Shown: positions 1 through 12,823, counted from the first letter of the stretch. The stretch is 64,000 bases of DNA from Lumbricus rubellus (GCA_945859605.1 OX243812.1:53046093-53110092); one strand, 5' to 3'. Notes: a model not told the origin generated them from the letters alone. Numbers and translations are program-made.

Positions 1-2
1 TA

Positions 3-1114
3 CAGTGTGGCCCAAAAGAGTAATAGGCTAACACCTAGCTCGTATAATGTAGCCTACTATAGCCTAATTAGTTCAAATCGGTTTAGACTATATCCATAAT
101 AGCTGAAAAAGTTCAGTAATTTACTTACTTAACTGTTTAGTCATTTGACATCATTATTACGACAACTTCCGGTCGATATTTTTTATTTTTTATTTGCCAA
201 TCGTCAACTTCTGCGTGTTTTGAAGATATTTGAACCAGAATGACAAAAATCACAACAAAAGACCGTATTCTGATTTAAAATTTGCGAATTGAGAAACATT
301 GGAGTGCAAAGCAAATGAAAAATGAGTTTCCACACAAAGCCTAGGCTATATAATTATAGGGTCAGTCGGGTTATTAAATAAATTGATAATGACGGTACAA
401 CAGAACGTAGGCCTAAACGCGAAAGTGGTCGGCCAAAGTCTGCTAGAACACGACAGAACATTGAGCGGGTGAGTGAGCTTATCTGCAGTCAAGAAGATGA
501 TCCTCACAGTCACAAAAATCCGTGGGAAATTCAAAGAGACACGGGTAGGCCTACATCACGGACTTCGGTGCAACGTATTGTAAGGAAATATATTTACAGC
601 TGAAAACGAACAAGCGTGTGATCGGGCAGACACTCAACGAAAATTGCAATTTGAAACTTTTGCAACGCAGTCAGCAGCTACATGAACGGTTTCCTAAAGA
701 CAGAAGTGTAGGCCTACGAACCAACGACCTTATATATATTAGGTAGCCTACGAACCATCTGGTTTACACACACCAACAGATATTCACCTTTGCCACGCCA
801 GTTAATTCTCAACATGGTCGTATTTATTCAGTTGAATCAATTAAAGAAAAGACAATTAAGTACCAGAAAGGAGACATACGAGAACGTGAACTTTTCAGCT
901 GCGGTATCTGGGTATCAGTTGGTGTTTCTCGCTTACAAAAAGTTGTTGAGAAGCAAGGGGGGACACACTGAACATGTTTTTTGAGTAGCGTAATTACTAC
1001 TTGGCATACGACAGTAAATTACCACACGTTATATTGATTCAATTATAATAAAATAATAATATTATTAAATGACCCTTTGCTACGAGGTTTTATCACTTTT
1101 TTTGGGCCACCCTG
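3..1114 (+). mobile_element. Degenerate Tc1/mariner (IS630-Tc1) transposon
   Basis: The ends are imperfect inverted repeats: the left end starts CAGTGTGGCCCAAAA and the right end, read in reverse, CAGGGTGGCCCAAAA. Both are flanked by TA, the target duplication of this superfamily. Pieces of transposase can be read on the plus strand. Around 376-600 there is a helix-turn-helix-like stretch containing RPKSARTRQNIERV and QRIV, typical of the N-terminal DNA-binding part. At 850-984 a C-terminal remnant ends GGHTEHVF and stop, like the family's usual C-terminus. The catalytic middle is mostly missing and the frame is broken, so this copy cannot be active. The left end touches the window edge. Confidence 0.75.
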
Positions 1115-1597
1115 TACGTCGATGCTTTACCTCGACTGAAGTTGACCAAATAGTGTACTAGATGCAACACGTTAAATTTGATCTCTTGCGCCATCTAGGC
1201 TATATGAACTTCAAAAACCCTATGGCAAAATAAATAATCTATGTCTTAAATGGACCAATTTTGTGTATCTATAGGCCTACCCGTCTCGTATAATTTAATA
1301 TGCTGTCATTCAAGCACTCAGCTGTTGTCTTTATGCTGTAGGCCTATATTGCCAGCTTTTGGTGATTAAAGACGTGATGCATGCTACTACCTCTGCTGCT
1401 ACTGCTGCTGCTAGGTCTACTAAAATTGCTTAATATGGTTCGGTGATAACAGTTATCAATAAGCCTTTTATTAATAAGGATTCGTACTGTGAGGACTCAC
1501 CACAAAAGCTGTTTCACCTAGCCCAGATAGGACAGAGGTGGTTGGAAGAAGAAGACGAAGTTGGCATTGAACTCCTACGAGCATGCGGCTCATGGTG

Positions 1598-1639
1598 AAT
1601 GATGATGATGATGACGATGATGATGATAATGATGGTGAC

Positions 1640-1688
<49 letters not shown>

Positions 1689-1695
1689 GTGATGA
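1598..1695. repeat. (GAT)n trinucleotide microsatellite
   Basis: This is a nearly pure run of GAT/GAC triplets. It produces poly-Asp or poly-Ile reading frames on the two strands that should not be taken for genes. Confidence 0.95.
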
Positions 1696-1765
1696 TGACT
1701 GTGAATTCTGTCATTTTTGCGCCAATGTGGCGATGTCTTATATCCAGAATTTAACGACATTTAAT

Positions 1766-1844
1766 CAAAGATCTTAGAGTCTAGACAACAGCTGTAGGCC
1801 TATAGATGTGTTATATGTACTGTGGTCTAGACTAAGATCTTTGG
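1766..1844. repeat. Short inverted repeat (hairpin or tiny MITE)
   Basis: The left arm CAAAGATCTTAGAGTCTAG is mirrored by GTCTAGACTAAGATCTTTG about 40 bp further on. The loop holds one TAGGCCTA palindrome. It could be a very short transposon relic or a structured regulatory element; no target duplication is obvious. Confidence 0.6.
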
Positions 1845-1868
1845 CAATATAATATAACATAACTTATT

Positions 1869-1917
1869 GCAAAGGTATTGTTCCAAGACGTCGAAGGTAT
1901 TGTTCCAAGACGTCGAC
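1869..1917. repeat. Two-copy tandem duplication
   Basis: The segment AAGGTATTGTTCCAAGACG occurs twice back to back, followed each time by TCG. Confidence 0.85.
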
Positions 1918-1919
1918 AG

Positions 1920-3094
1920 ATAATAATGATTTTATTATTTGGCTTAATAATATTATGTCAGCTCAATCGAATAACTGATGAACTCTCTATGGAAATTTCC
2001 CCCCTCATCATGTCACGTGTTCTTAAAATCTAAATATAGATAGATTTGTTGAATCAAAAACATTAGTTATTGCGCAATTAAATGCTTTATTATTAAATCC
2101 TGCTATGGATTTTAAATCGTTTAATCTCATGTTCTCGTTTTTGTTGTTCCCTGCGTTTACAAGCGGTTCAAATTGGGAGAACCTCTGTAGAGTGGATTTT
2201 ACGGACGTTGGGTGAATCAGTCGACGTAGGAGTAATGCGTACATTCACGTGGAACCCACGCCGCACACATTCATTCTCTCGCATCGATGAATGTGCTTCT
2301 CTAAACGTTTTACAAGATTGCAAAATCATGCTTACATGCTATTTTTAAGGTATTTATGATCTGATATTTTTAGAGTGATATGTGGTGATGGCTTGGTTCC
2401 GTGTCGCGAGAATGATGAAATGTGTTTAAATGTTCTGACTGTTAGCTTGTGTCGCATTCGCTTCTGGACTATTGTCAGTACTCGTGGAATATTAGCAGGC
2501 ATTACTTCGTATTAGAACTGTACTCTGCAACCCAGCGGACAGGTTCAGCTGACTAGTTAGCACTTGGACTGTGCCGGAAAGTTCTTTTGACGTTCTGAAA
2601 AGCAACTCTGATAGGTAGGAATGAGCATCACAGATAAAAGAATGGTTCTTTCGTCTAGGTTTTAATAATTAATATTTAGATGCTTGTTTTGTTCTGGTAT
2701 GAAAGTTTTCAGTGTATAGAACAGACTGCAAGGTTAATGGTCCGTATGTATGTTTGTATAATGGTATATGTAGGCCTATGCATATGTGTGTAATACTGTG
2801 TACGTTTATATGCATGCAAATATGCAACATGTAGTTCAGTATGTATGTTTGTATTTATGTATGTATGTATGCGGTGTATTTATGTAGCTATGCATGTGTA
2901 CTATAAATGCATGTACGTCTACATTGCATTGTATCTATAAATTTATGTAGCACCTGTCACAGAACGATTATTCAGACTATTACGACTATACATACACATA
3001 TTGTACGTATGTATAAATTGATGCATGCACATATGCATGTAGTTGCACATGTGTAATTGTGTATTCATAGGCCTATGTTTGTAGATGTACATAT

Positions 3095-3130
<36 letters not shown>

Positions 3131-3283
3131 AGTCTGCATGTGTAAATGTAAAAATATGCATGATATGCACGTATGTAAATATCTATTAATGTACACATCA
3201 TTAATAATCGTATATATTTATGAATATGCATGTATGTAAATACAGTTATTTTAATACATGTCCTGTTGTGCATCTACATCTAG
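1920..3283. other. Region upstream of the bZIP coding exons
   Basis: I see no supported coding exon here. An upstream exon of the bZIP gene must exist, because its first visible coding exon begins right after a splice acceptor at 3283. One possible donor for it is GATAG/GTAGGA near 2613, which is speculative. The stretch 2740-3240 is rich in ATGT/CATA-type sequence, with a (TA)n run near 3098-3127. Confidence 0.4.
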
Positions 3284-3482
3284 GTTAAAAGACGAGATGA
3301 GCAACGCGAGTGAGAAGCGACCTCGCAAGTCGTCGTCAGGCGATGCTTCCAACCGAGTTGAGCGAAGTCGTCAGAGCGCACGCGACTGCAGGGTTCGCAA
3401 GAAGCTGAGGTATCAGTATCTCGAGGAACTCGTTTCGTGTCGTGAAAAAGCTGTCTATGCGCTTCGACAAGAATTGGAAATG
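3284..3482 (+). CDS. CREBL2: bZIP gene exon with basic region and zipper start
   Basis: Acceptor CATCTAG precedes 3284 and donor GTATGT follows 3482. The likely start ATG is at 3297. The exon ends after the codons for ELEM, at the same place where human CREBL2 continues with YKQWC. Confidence 0.88.
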
Positions 3483-5156
3483 GTATGTAGTTTTCGTCCT
3501 AACTCGTAGTTATTGTATGTATTTCGTTGCTCTGACCCTTAATTATAAACTGTTCAGTTTCTGCCATACCTCCCAAATTGTTGTAAATTTCACTAACTGT
3601 TGTAGATTTTTCTGCTTGATCTCGGCCGGTAGCACCTCTTAGTAGGTGTCTTCAAGGGGCGCTATATAAGTTCTGATTGATTGATTGATTACACCTTATT
3701 CTAATATTGCAATTATTAGTTGCAACATTTATTGCAATGCTTAGTTATGAAATTCATTTTAACATTCTAATGTAGATATAGCCCAGTCCCTTCTGTGTCT
3801 TCTTGTTGTATCGCTACGCTGCTGTTTACTGTTTGGCTATGACATCTAAATATTATTTATTTATTTCTCACATTTGCTATGATGCCCCTTCAAGCTCTTC
3901 TCTACTCAGAGACGCTCCCGACTACAGCGTGGACATTGCGTCAGAGTTTCACGCCTAAGCGCATGAGCAATTGTGAGTGAATGACTTGCCCAAGGTGCCT
4001 ACCCGGCGGATTGAGGTGGATTTGAACCTGTAACCCTCCAGCTGCAAGGCACCGAGCCCACCACTATACCACTGCACCCCATATAAATATTAATATAAGT
4101 CGTAGATACAACCTTTGGTCTGGTACTCTAATCCTAAAGTTCCATTACTCAGTCTTATATGTAAATCCGTAGTTACAACTTTTGTGTGAATATTACAAAT
4201 TGTTTATGATGTGATGTGCATTCTAATTTTAAAGTCCTTAGTTTTAGTGTATTGCAGTCATCTCTGTTTATGCTGTACAATGTACATAGTAAATTTATGG
4301 ACTGGATGCTAATGACTACGAATGCTTATTTTAAGCTCATGACAATGCTCAATGGTTGATGCAATGACATGGATGTGTAAAAGGCTCACTACAAGTAAAA
4401 TGGTCACACATTGTAATTTTAATTGCTATTGTATAAATTGTAAATAATAATAATATATTGCCACTTCAACAGAGACTTATTATCAGAAATGCTCCATGCC
4501 TAGCACAATGAGTCATCATTGAGACATCAATGGGTCAGCTATGTTACTGCACTGTAAATTTCATTCAGTACAATACTGATTTGATGTACCTTTGATGTAT
4601 TTCATGCGATCCTGAATTGTTGTTTAATGCATTACCGTGCAGTTGTTTATACAGATCCTTTGTTTTCTTTTTTGTGCAGTTCAAGCAGTGGTGCATTCAG
4701 ATGGATAGTGGAAGTATCCCTCCGGAGTGTGTCAACTACGTAACTCAGCTGAAGCAGAAGTTGATCAGTCAGAACATCCTGCCTCCGGACAATTTTTCTC
4801 CCATCGCAAATTTCGCAAGCACTGCGTTACTCCCCACGGCAAGCGTTGCGTTACTCCCCACGGCAAGCAGCCAAGTAACAACGACGCAAATGTTGCAACC
4901 GAATGTTGCTTCTAGTTCAGGACTTCAGTCGCAGCTCATTTCGATGCCATCCTCCGACTGCATCTCATTAGCGATGGCCATGTCGGACGTAAACCAGCAA
5001 AGCAACGCAGCGGCGGATACGTTGAGCCTGTCCGATTTTGATTTTTATAGTTTGCTTAACTTGACCCAAGCAATCGTTGGATCGGGCGTTGATTCTGTGG
5101 CGACGGACGATCCGAATCCTCTAGATGATCTGGAAGGGTTTTTTAATGATTATTAA
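3284..5156 (+). CDS. CREBL2: CREBL2/REPTOR-BP-like bZIP transcription factor (spliced gene, two visible exons)
   Basis: Visible exons are 3284-3482 and 4680-5156, with acceptors TAG and CAG, donor GTATGT and a phase-0 junction. Counting from the ATG at 3297 the protein is about 220 residues. The basic region (about 20-40, with [17 protein letters not shown]) and the start of the zipper ([10 protein letters not shown], then ALRQELEM) closely match vertebrate CREBL2, as does the continuation [16 protein letters not shown] across the junction. CREBL2 proteins are nuclear bZIP factors tied to CREB and metabolic control; the fly homologue works with REPTOR downstream of TORC1. The family is usually near 120 residues. 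Here the C-terminus is about 100 residues longer, rich in Ser, Asn and Gln, with an acidic hydrophobic end ([11 protein letters not shown]) that looks like an activation segment. The true start could lie in an upstream exon, because the 13 codons before the ATG are also open. Confidence 0.88.
3627..3690 (+). mobile_element. SINE 3' tail fragment
   Basis: The sequence GGGGCGCTATATAAGTTCTG followed by GATT repeats is the shared 3' end of the window's tRNA-derived SINE family. The tRNA-like head is absent. Confidence 0.65.
3881..4081 (-). mobile_element. tRNA-derived SINE copy
   Basis: Read on the minus strand, a tRNA-like head with A-box-like GGTATAGTGGTGG and B-box-like GGTTCAAATCC precedes a conserved body and the end GAGCTTGAAGGGGC. 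It lies in the intron between the two bZIP exons. Confidence 0.8.
4680..5156 (+). CDS. CREBL2: bZIP gene terminal coding exon
   Basis: The acceptor TTTTTTGTGCAG precedes 4680 and TAA ends the frame at 5154-5156. The first 12 codons continue the CREBL2 family sequence; the rest is a low-complexity Ser/Asn/Gln-rich tail. Within it a 24-bp direct duplication at 4821-4868 encodes two copies of ALLPTAS. Confidence 0.85.
   Translation, partial: FKQWCIQMDSGSIPPECVNYVTQLKQKLISQNILPPDNFSPIANFASTALLPTASVALLPTASSQVTTTQMLQPNVASSSGLQSQLISMPSSDCISLAMAMSDVNQQSNAAADTLSLSDFDFYSLLNLTQAIVGSGVDSVATDDPNPLDDLEGFFNDY
4821..4868 (+). repeat. 24-bp in-frame tandem duplication inside the bZIP coding region
   Basis: Two 24-bp copies differ only in their first bases and encode [16 protein letters not shown]. 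The length keeps the frame. Confidence 0.9.
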
Positions 5157-7507
5157 TCTCAAATTATCTATGTTAAGAGTCATGTTTTTGTTTCCATTTT
5201 TCCTTGTTAGAACTCTTATACCATGCCTTTCTGAGAATACCATGTGCTCCTGTCAGACTCAATTTCTCTAATAGGTTCTGTGCATTGCTATGCGAACTTG
5301 TCTTTGCATTCACAATATATTCGTTGTTGATGTAATCCATCTTATTCAGAACCATTCAGTTTTGCTGCGATATGTCCTGTCCAGTTTCATCCTACATCAC
5401 TCCAGTTGTTTATTCCAGACCCTACTTTTGATAGCCGTTGTTTGTACCAAACTCACATTATCATCCGGCCATTATTGGATTAGACTATTTTCTCATTAGA
5501 CTATTTTTCTCAGAGTACCAGGTAGTCTTTTTGTTTAAGTCTTTTACTTCAAAGCCTTTCGAATTGGCAAGTTTGTGCCATTTGTTACTCACTTACACGC
5601 ATTAAGTTAACCTTAAACCTTTGTGAATTCCATTTTTCTCACTTTGAGTGTTCGTGATGGATTTTTCTTGAACATTGCGTTTTCATTGATCAGTATTTAG
5701 TGTTGGCATTACTTTTACTACAATTTTATACACTCTGAGTTTTACACTGATTTAACTGTGCGTGAATTATACTGTTAAAATTGTAGAACTCTAATTTTAG
5801 TTGCATTTGGCTTTCGAAGTGATTCGGGCAGTTTGCATAACATTGAATAGGTGTTTTATAGTTTCACAGCCCTTACTGCATCAAGAGCTGAGTTTAAGAA
5901 CATTGACATTCGACACTTTTTAGCACATTTTATGCATCAATGCTTTTAGAACAGAATGTATAAATTGGGAACCAGATTTTATGTGAATCCTAACTTTCTT
6001 AGGGTATCAAAGTACATTTGTATGGAAAATGTTCGTGACTTAGAACAATCGGAACAGCTTTACTGTTTCTGACGATGTTGAGCATTTGAATCTGTGGAAA
6101 GTTTGGTACCAGTGCAGTATGATGTTAAATTTATCAGTATTAATCAAAAGGTCAGTGAAAAATGTACAGACATGCCCTATGTAGCACATGCATTTGGAAT
6201 GCTGAAAGGCAATGGAGATTTATGCTAAATATAATTTTTCTATCGTTCATAATTATGGTAAACTTAACAGCTGAAACTGAAAAAGTCCAATTTTTACCTA
6301 GACTAAATTTTGTATGTTTAAATTGTACATGTTTTTGGGGCATTTATGTAGTACTATTTTAAATTATTTACCTGTAAGTACCTTAATTGTGACAGGATAG
6401 GGACAACTTTCATTCACTAGATTGGCGAGATCATTTTGCCCATAATTGCAATTATTGGTTTTTGTTTGTAATTAATGTTATTAATGCATCTGGTTTTTTG
6501 TGTTACTGCAGACTAATTTTTTACTGCTTTGCTAAGTTGAGGCCAAACTCTGTTATTAATGCATTTTTGGATAGACAGGTTCAATTTTTATGCAACTGAT
6601 AGATTTTTTTAAACAGAATGTATAAATTTTGAACCGAAGTGCTGACATTTTTATACTAACTTTCTTACGGTATTAAATTACGTTTGCACAGAAAATGTTG
6701 ATTCGGAACAAGTTTCTTTCTGTGCATAGTTAAACAAACACACGCAGTCATGCAAGCACGCGTACACACACACACACACACACAGATACTATAGCTAAAC
6801 ATTAACTTTCACCTAATGGTCATATTTGAAATGTATGGTATAATTTATACTTCCTCTGTACGATTTAATTACTTATTTGAACTTATCATGTGCTTTTTTC
6901 ACAGTTAACACTGCAAATGATATTCTTTGCTGGTGATGGCAGCTGGTTATTGACTCACTGTCATATGTTTCAAGTTACAAATGATCACTGTGTGAGACAA
7001 CTGACTTCAAGCCAATTGTATATTGTACATTGTAAACTATTATCTCTTCAGGCATTAAAAATATCAATTTTTACTACATCGTATTTGTTCTTGATTGTTT
7101 TTGTTTCTTGTGCTTTTGGCGCATAGTTAATTAGTTCGGGCATGTCCATGTAAGACCGTGTGCACCCATCCTTTTCACATTTTTGGTCCCACAGTTTATT
7201 GGCCCTTCAAGCCCAAAGTTTCCATTTTGTATCAGACTGGTTAGAACTTACAGTTGATGGAACTGAGGTGTAATGTAATGTATTGTAATGCAACAAAGTA
7301 TTTACTTAGTTCCTTTTCAACATAACCCAGTAATAATTAATTAATTAATTATATTCAGGCAACAGCACGAAATCTGGGAAATGTTCGCCAATTATATCAT
7401 AAACACACAAAATTATCAGATTCCAATTATACACAAAAACACTTCAGATACATACATGTACATTAGTAAACTGACTTGGTTACAACCATGGCATTGATTA
7501 TAATAGG

Positions 7508-7534
7508 GGGTTTGTTATATGACGTAACAAACCC
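7508..7534. repeat. Near-perfect short palindrome
   Basis: GGGTTTGTTA is followed by a 7-bp spacer (TATGACG) and its exact inverse TAACAAACCC. The function is unknown. Confidence 0.85.
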
Positions 7535-8035
7535 TAATGTCAATTCCATGGAACTTTTATGGCAGCTAGTTCAAAATGACGACTTCGAGGAAAACGTATT
7601 TAGTGAGGCACTGATTGTAATTATAGCTTGTTCATTTATATAGCACCTCTTCAAGAGGTGATCCCACTACAAAATACCACGATCGAATACAATGGAATAT
7701 CACTGCCTCTAAAAATAACGCCAGCTTAGAAAGGATAAGATGATCATACACATGTTTATTGACCACGAAGCTAGAAAGTGCATGAACAAAATTTAAGTAC
7801 AGACATGTAAAACTAGCACACACAAGATGATCACTTCTGTGATCTAACGTTGGTAAATCAATGCCATAGTTGCAGATTGCATGTAAACCTGTTCCAGTTT
7901 CAGAATGAGAGGGCCCCTCCCCCATCAAAAACGGAAGGGCCTGTCCATCTGGAGTGACCTTCCTTCAAACCTATGTTCATAAAATCTGACCAATAAAACT
8001 TCGCTTCATAGATCTCTCAAGTCTTTTTTCTTCTG

Positions 8036-8110
8036 CTGTGGCTGGGTTGGGAGCGCCCCGAGTAGATTTTCTAGGGGCACTATATAAGTTCATGAATGAA
8101 TGAATGAATT
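8036..8110 (+). mobile_element. SINE 3' tail fragment
   Basis: GTTGGGAGCGCC, then AGGGGCACTATATAAG, then ATGA repeats: this is the SINE 3' end without its head. Confidence 0.65.
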
Positions 8111-8724
8111 AAAAAAACTCATGTTGTATTGTGATAGCGCTGGTTAGAGGAACACCCTTTATGTAGCAGTGCGATAAGATCTAACATGGTTAATGATGAT
8201 GATGGTTTGCGACGCTTCACACAGTTTGACAATGTAATATATAATGATTATAATTATATGCTGATTTCATCATCAACGGTACACTCCTCTTCATAGTTCT
8301 ACTGTTTCCACGACATAATTATAGCCAACCGTCTCTATTCTAGGCTTGTTTCCAGGTCGTTTGCATCCCAAAGTTTACATGATAGACACACGATTCAAAC
8401 ATGGATCATAGAGGGGAAGAGTGAAGATGTTAGCTAATAAGCCATCTCTAATCTTGGGTCAGTCATATTAAGCAGATTGTTCTCAACACATAAACAATAT
8501 CGGACAGTATCGTCAATGTCCAAATTAAACTAACAACGATGGCTTGTAACTTTGAAGAAAGAAACTACACAGACTCGAAAACAACATAAAATCTACTTAA
8601 TAAGCAGCCTAGCAAAACAAACACGAAAAAAGTACAACAGACAGCTGCTACACAATCAACTACAACACAGTCCTTGCCATCTAGTCTAAACCTAAACCAA
8701 ATCACTCGTTAAGGCAGTCCTTGT

Positions 8725-8854
8725 CTAGGTGGGCAACTGGCTTGAGGGAAGTGAACTGTTTGAATTCAGCCGATCGATGTCATTGATGCTGCTGTGGCTC
8801 TGCTGAATCGCGTCCGTTGAACCGGACATTGACCTCTTCGTCGCTTCTTTCTCA
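8725..8854 (-). CDS. Ig gene terminal exon (cytoplasmic C-terminus)
   Basis: Acceptor TTATCAGCAG; the frame ends with TAG at 8725-8727. It encodes a Ser-rich, Lys-poor tail containing SMSGSTDAIQQSHSSINDID. The one split codon joins in phase to the exon at 9566. Confidence 0.8.
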
Positions 8855-11800
8855 CTGCTGATAACAATTTCAAGATCAGATAAGAAGATTCTTTATATGA
8901 CCGATTGCAATCCGCATGTTGGTGTACAGACATGGTAATAAGTATTTATAATTCATAGAATTGATCAAAGCAGTCTAATGTTCAAAACACACATTATGAT
9001 AAATCCAAAATCGGTGTATTTCATCCTAATGATCAAAGTTTTTCTCGTCATACCATCTGCCGGAGCCCTTAACAAAGGCTCTGACTTCAAGTGAGAAGAC
9101 ACCCTCGATCACATTTGTTGGCTAGAGAACACTGCAATGGTCTTTGCTGCTCAGTGCATCAAGTATACTATGTAGGAAGATACATGCTGGGAAAATAGCA
9201 ATATGGGCAAAGTTAATCTAGGCAGTTCTGATCTATGAAAGATGATGATCATCCCCATAAGCAAGAGCCTCTAGAGACAAAATAATGTATGAAGCGTTAG
9301 TGTTTTTGCCGTCTCAGTCCTTGTATATTTGGGCCACGCATCTAATCTTCCAAGATACTAGCACTGGATTATGTAATAACTAAGTGGATCTCCCTGACGT
9401 GGCTTGTGTGTGTTTGGCCCTGAGAAATTTAGAAGATATACATTTACATATCTGATGAATCTCTCTTGAACAGGAGCAATATAAAGTTGTGAACACTATT
9501 AAAATAGCTATTGTTTTCAAAGAACCCGTTGACGTAATCAGTGAATTCTGCCAGATCATCCTCACCTTCTCTGGTAGTCCTGAAAGCTATCCACCAGCAG
9601 ATCCTTCTCCGGATCATTTCCAGTCTTACGCTCCTGTTTATCCACTGCAAAACAATTAAATAACCGATCCAGTTAACAAAAATCAGCAATTGTCAAATGT
9701 CAAAATAATTAATACACAAACGTCACAATTTATAAATAATTAATTGTGCATAATTATTATTCACGAGTATTCTGTGATGGCTTCTCGAACGAGTAACATT
9801 ATTGATAACTTATTAAAAAGTTTTATTTGCTACTTATTTATTGTGACAGATATCTACACATAAATTTCATTAATTTATTTCTTACACTTTATATCATGCC
9901 TTCGATATCAGTAATATCTAAATCTAAGGTGTAGGACCAGTGTAAATTGTAATCGTACTCAACACACAAGATCAATTCTATACAAAACTAAACAAGAGCT
10001 CTGGCCAAGTTTTGACCCTGAAATTTTTTCCCTTCCTGGGAAAATGACGTCCCTGGTTCTGTTAGTCTGTTATTAGTGCTATAGCTTTTGACTATGAATA
10101 CATCAGAAAATCAGTTTATTCTGAGAAAGAACAAAAGACAAACAAACAAATAACCAAGGTAGACAGCAAAGTAAAATAGTGCACAAGAATAAAAAAATTA
10201 ATGTTCATAGGACACCTTGATTGTATGAACGGTAAATACTCAGAAGGGGTCATCCAGAAATGGACGGGTCCCGCTAACCTGGATAACCCCAGAACGAAAA
10301 ATGTAAATCAAGATGGTGAGGTTAGAAATATAAACAGAAAATAGTAGAAAAAAATAAGAAAAAAATAAGCAATTCAAAACAGGTAAAGTTAGACAAAGTT
10401 ATTCCTAGAGCAGATGACCACAAGATGCACTTGCAGGAATTCAGTGATACGTAAAATTAATTAAACTGCTAAGATCTCTAACAGTTCAAAGAAGAGAGTG
10501 TACTTCTGTTGTAAAAAACTTCTTCGTCCTACTAAGTCATAACACTGCATCCTATCAGATCCTCTGACCGGCTTGACCTCTTTGTTCCTTGTGGTTAATG
10601 GCTAAATCCAGTTTCTCTATGAAATGGACTTCCCGCTTCCCTGTGCCCTACCACCGCTTTGGTGGCATATCTGCCTCTATATCTCACCTTAAAATCTTTC
10701 CTTTTCTCTCGGCTTACTTCACACTGGGAATGCTTCTGAAAGGTTTATGCTATGAGGAGCGCTTCTTAAAGGTTTATGCTATGAGGAGCACTTCATAAAT
10801 GAAAAGAGACAATGCAATACAATACTAAAAGCAACTGTGAAACAATGCAGCTCTTCTCGTTACGATTGAGACGTGTGTCTATCGCATCTGTCATAACCTA
10901 CCATTGTAGATGTCTCCCTTGTTGCGTCTGTAGCAAAGACAGACGATGAGTATGAGGATGAGAAGCAGAAGAAGAACGATGATGATGATGAGGATCCACC
11001 ACAGACCAGACGACGCTGTTTCAACTGACATTTCGTAACAGCAAAATGTCATATTTTAATATTACGGTCATTATTACTCTCCGCTAAATCATCTGTTGCT
11101 CCATGTTTAAGCAACAATCTAGGCAATGCTCAACTATATTCAAGCTAACATGAAACACACATAAACATCATTTGTAAAATGGCGCACAATTATTCCAATG
11201 ACAAATTATGTAATCATTAGTGCACGTAAACCTTACTTATAAAAATATTTTACTTAAAAATAGAAGTAATTCTAATTACTTTTATTTGTTACCATTCCAG
11301 TTATAATTTCTATTTGAAACAATTACCTAAAATTTAATTTTAAAAATGCATCTAAACTTGTAGTAATTCAAACATTTTAATGCATACACTGATATACGAG
11401 TTTTAAGTTAAATAATTACTTGAAATTTAGTGCCACTATCCAAAACAACAAAGCTGGTTACATTCTAAAATGTCATTTTCATCCCCAGTCGAAAACATAC
11501 CAAGAAATCAATACAAATTATAAACTGTCAAATCTATATTATGGTATATATCTTTGTATATATATACACATGTACATATATACACACACAAATAAACAAA
11601 TATCTATATTTATTTATTTTAATATTTATTTTTCCATTTATAAAGTGCCCCTTCAATCTCACTACTCAAAGGCAATCCCGACTACAGAGTGGACACTGCA
11701 TCAGAGTTTCATGCCAAAGCGCACAAGCAATTGCAAATGAAGGACTTGCTCAAGGACCCTACATGGCAGCTTGAGGTGGATTCGAACCTGAAACCATGTG

Positions 11801-12768
11801 GCGCCAAGGCACCAAACGCAACATTAGACCACCTCGCCTCACATGCTATGCGAAATCGTAAAAGATCTACTCAGGACAAAGTCTAAAGACAACCTGATGG
11901 ATTGACAAGAAAATGCTCCACAGTTGCTTGGCTGTATCCATTGGTGACCTGGCACCTGTATGTTCCAGCACGACCTTGACCATGGTCTTCATCATTCGCC
12001 GTAATTATGTGAAGCTGCTGTAGGGCGGGATCAAATACGACGTTGCTGTCATAGACTACCGGCTGGTCGTTGAGAAACCACGTGTGTGTCACCGGTGTGA
12101 TGTCATCAGAAGTCGCACGACATGAAAACGTGACATCGACTGTTGGCTCCCAGATTATTGAAACCGACGCATCGGTGATGACAGTTTTCACTGAAATGGC
12201 ACATCATAATTACGTCGTGCAAATAAAAAACAATACTAGAAAGTAACGAAACTCAGGTTATTGTTTAAGACAGCAATTAATGATCAATTATATAATTATT
12301 TATTTAATACATAAAGCTTGCAAAGAAACCGACCGTAGAACTTTCAAGCAAGATCATTTAAGAGGAATGAGGGATGAAACTAGCGATATTAGTAACATAA
12401 GAAAGAGTGAATGGCAAGGTGGATTAATAAATTTTTATGATAGACATGTAAGTGCCTGTTCATTAAAATTTAAAAAATTAACAACCATGATGATGATGAT
12501 GATGATTATGATTGTTTTTAAAAGATTGTACAGTTGTACTGCCACAAAATGTTTTTTTTGCCATAAAAGAATCAGATGCTTACATATAACGTTGATGAAT
12601 CCTTGAGCAAAAGCGTAGCCATGAGTGTTGCTTGCATTGCACTGAATAACGGTGAGATCGGACGTGCCACTCGAACAGTTCTTGCACAATCCTGTGATCG
12701 TCAATTCAAGACCATCGGAACTGAGACGATATTTCGGAGGAAGGGCATTTTCTGAAAATAAACAAATG

Positions 12769-12823
<55 letters not shown>

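Larger units (their letters stand above)
5157..8724. other. 3' UTR of the bZIP gene and gap before the Ig gene
   Basis: AT-rich sequence without a supported gene. The first part should be the bZIP 3' UTR, but I cannot fix its end; an ATTAAA occurs near 7054. A (CA)n run lies at 6766-6784. SINE tail fragments occur near 7640-7680 (minus) and 8036-8110 (plus, with ATGA repeats). The 3' UTR of the minus-strand Ig gene must also lie here; AATAAA on the minus strand at 7755-7760 is a possible signal. Confidence 0.5.

Noticed and set aside
1514..1777. Open frames rich in Asp or Ile on both strands
   Set aside because: They are translations of the (GAT)n microsatellite.
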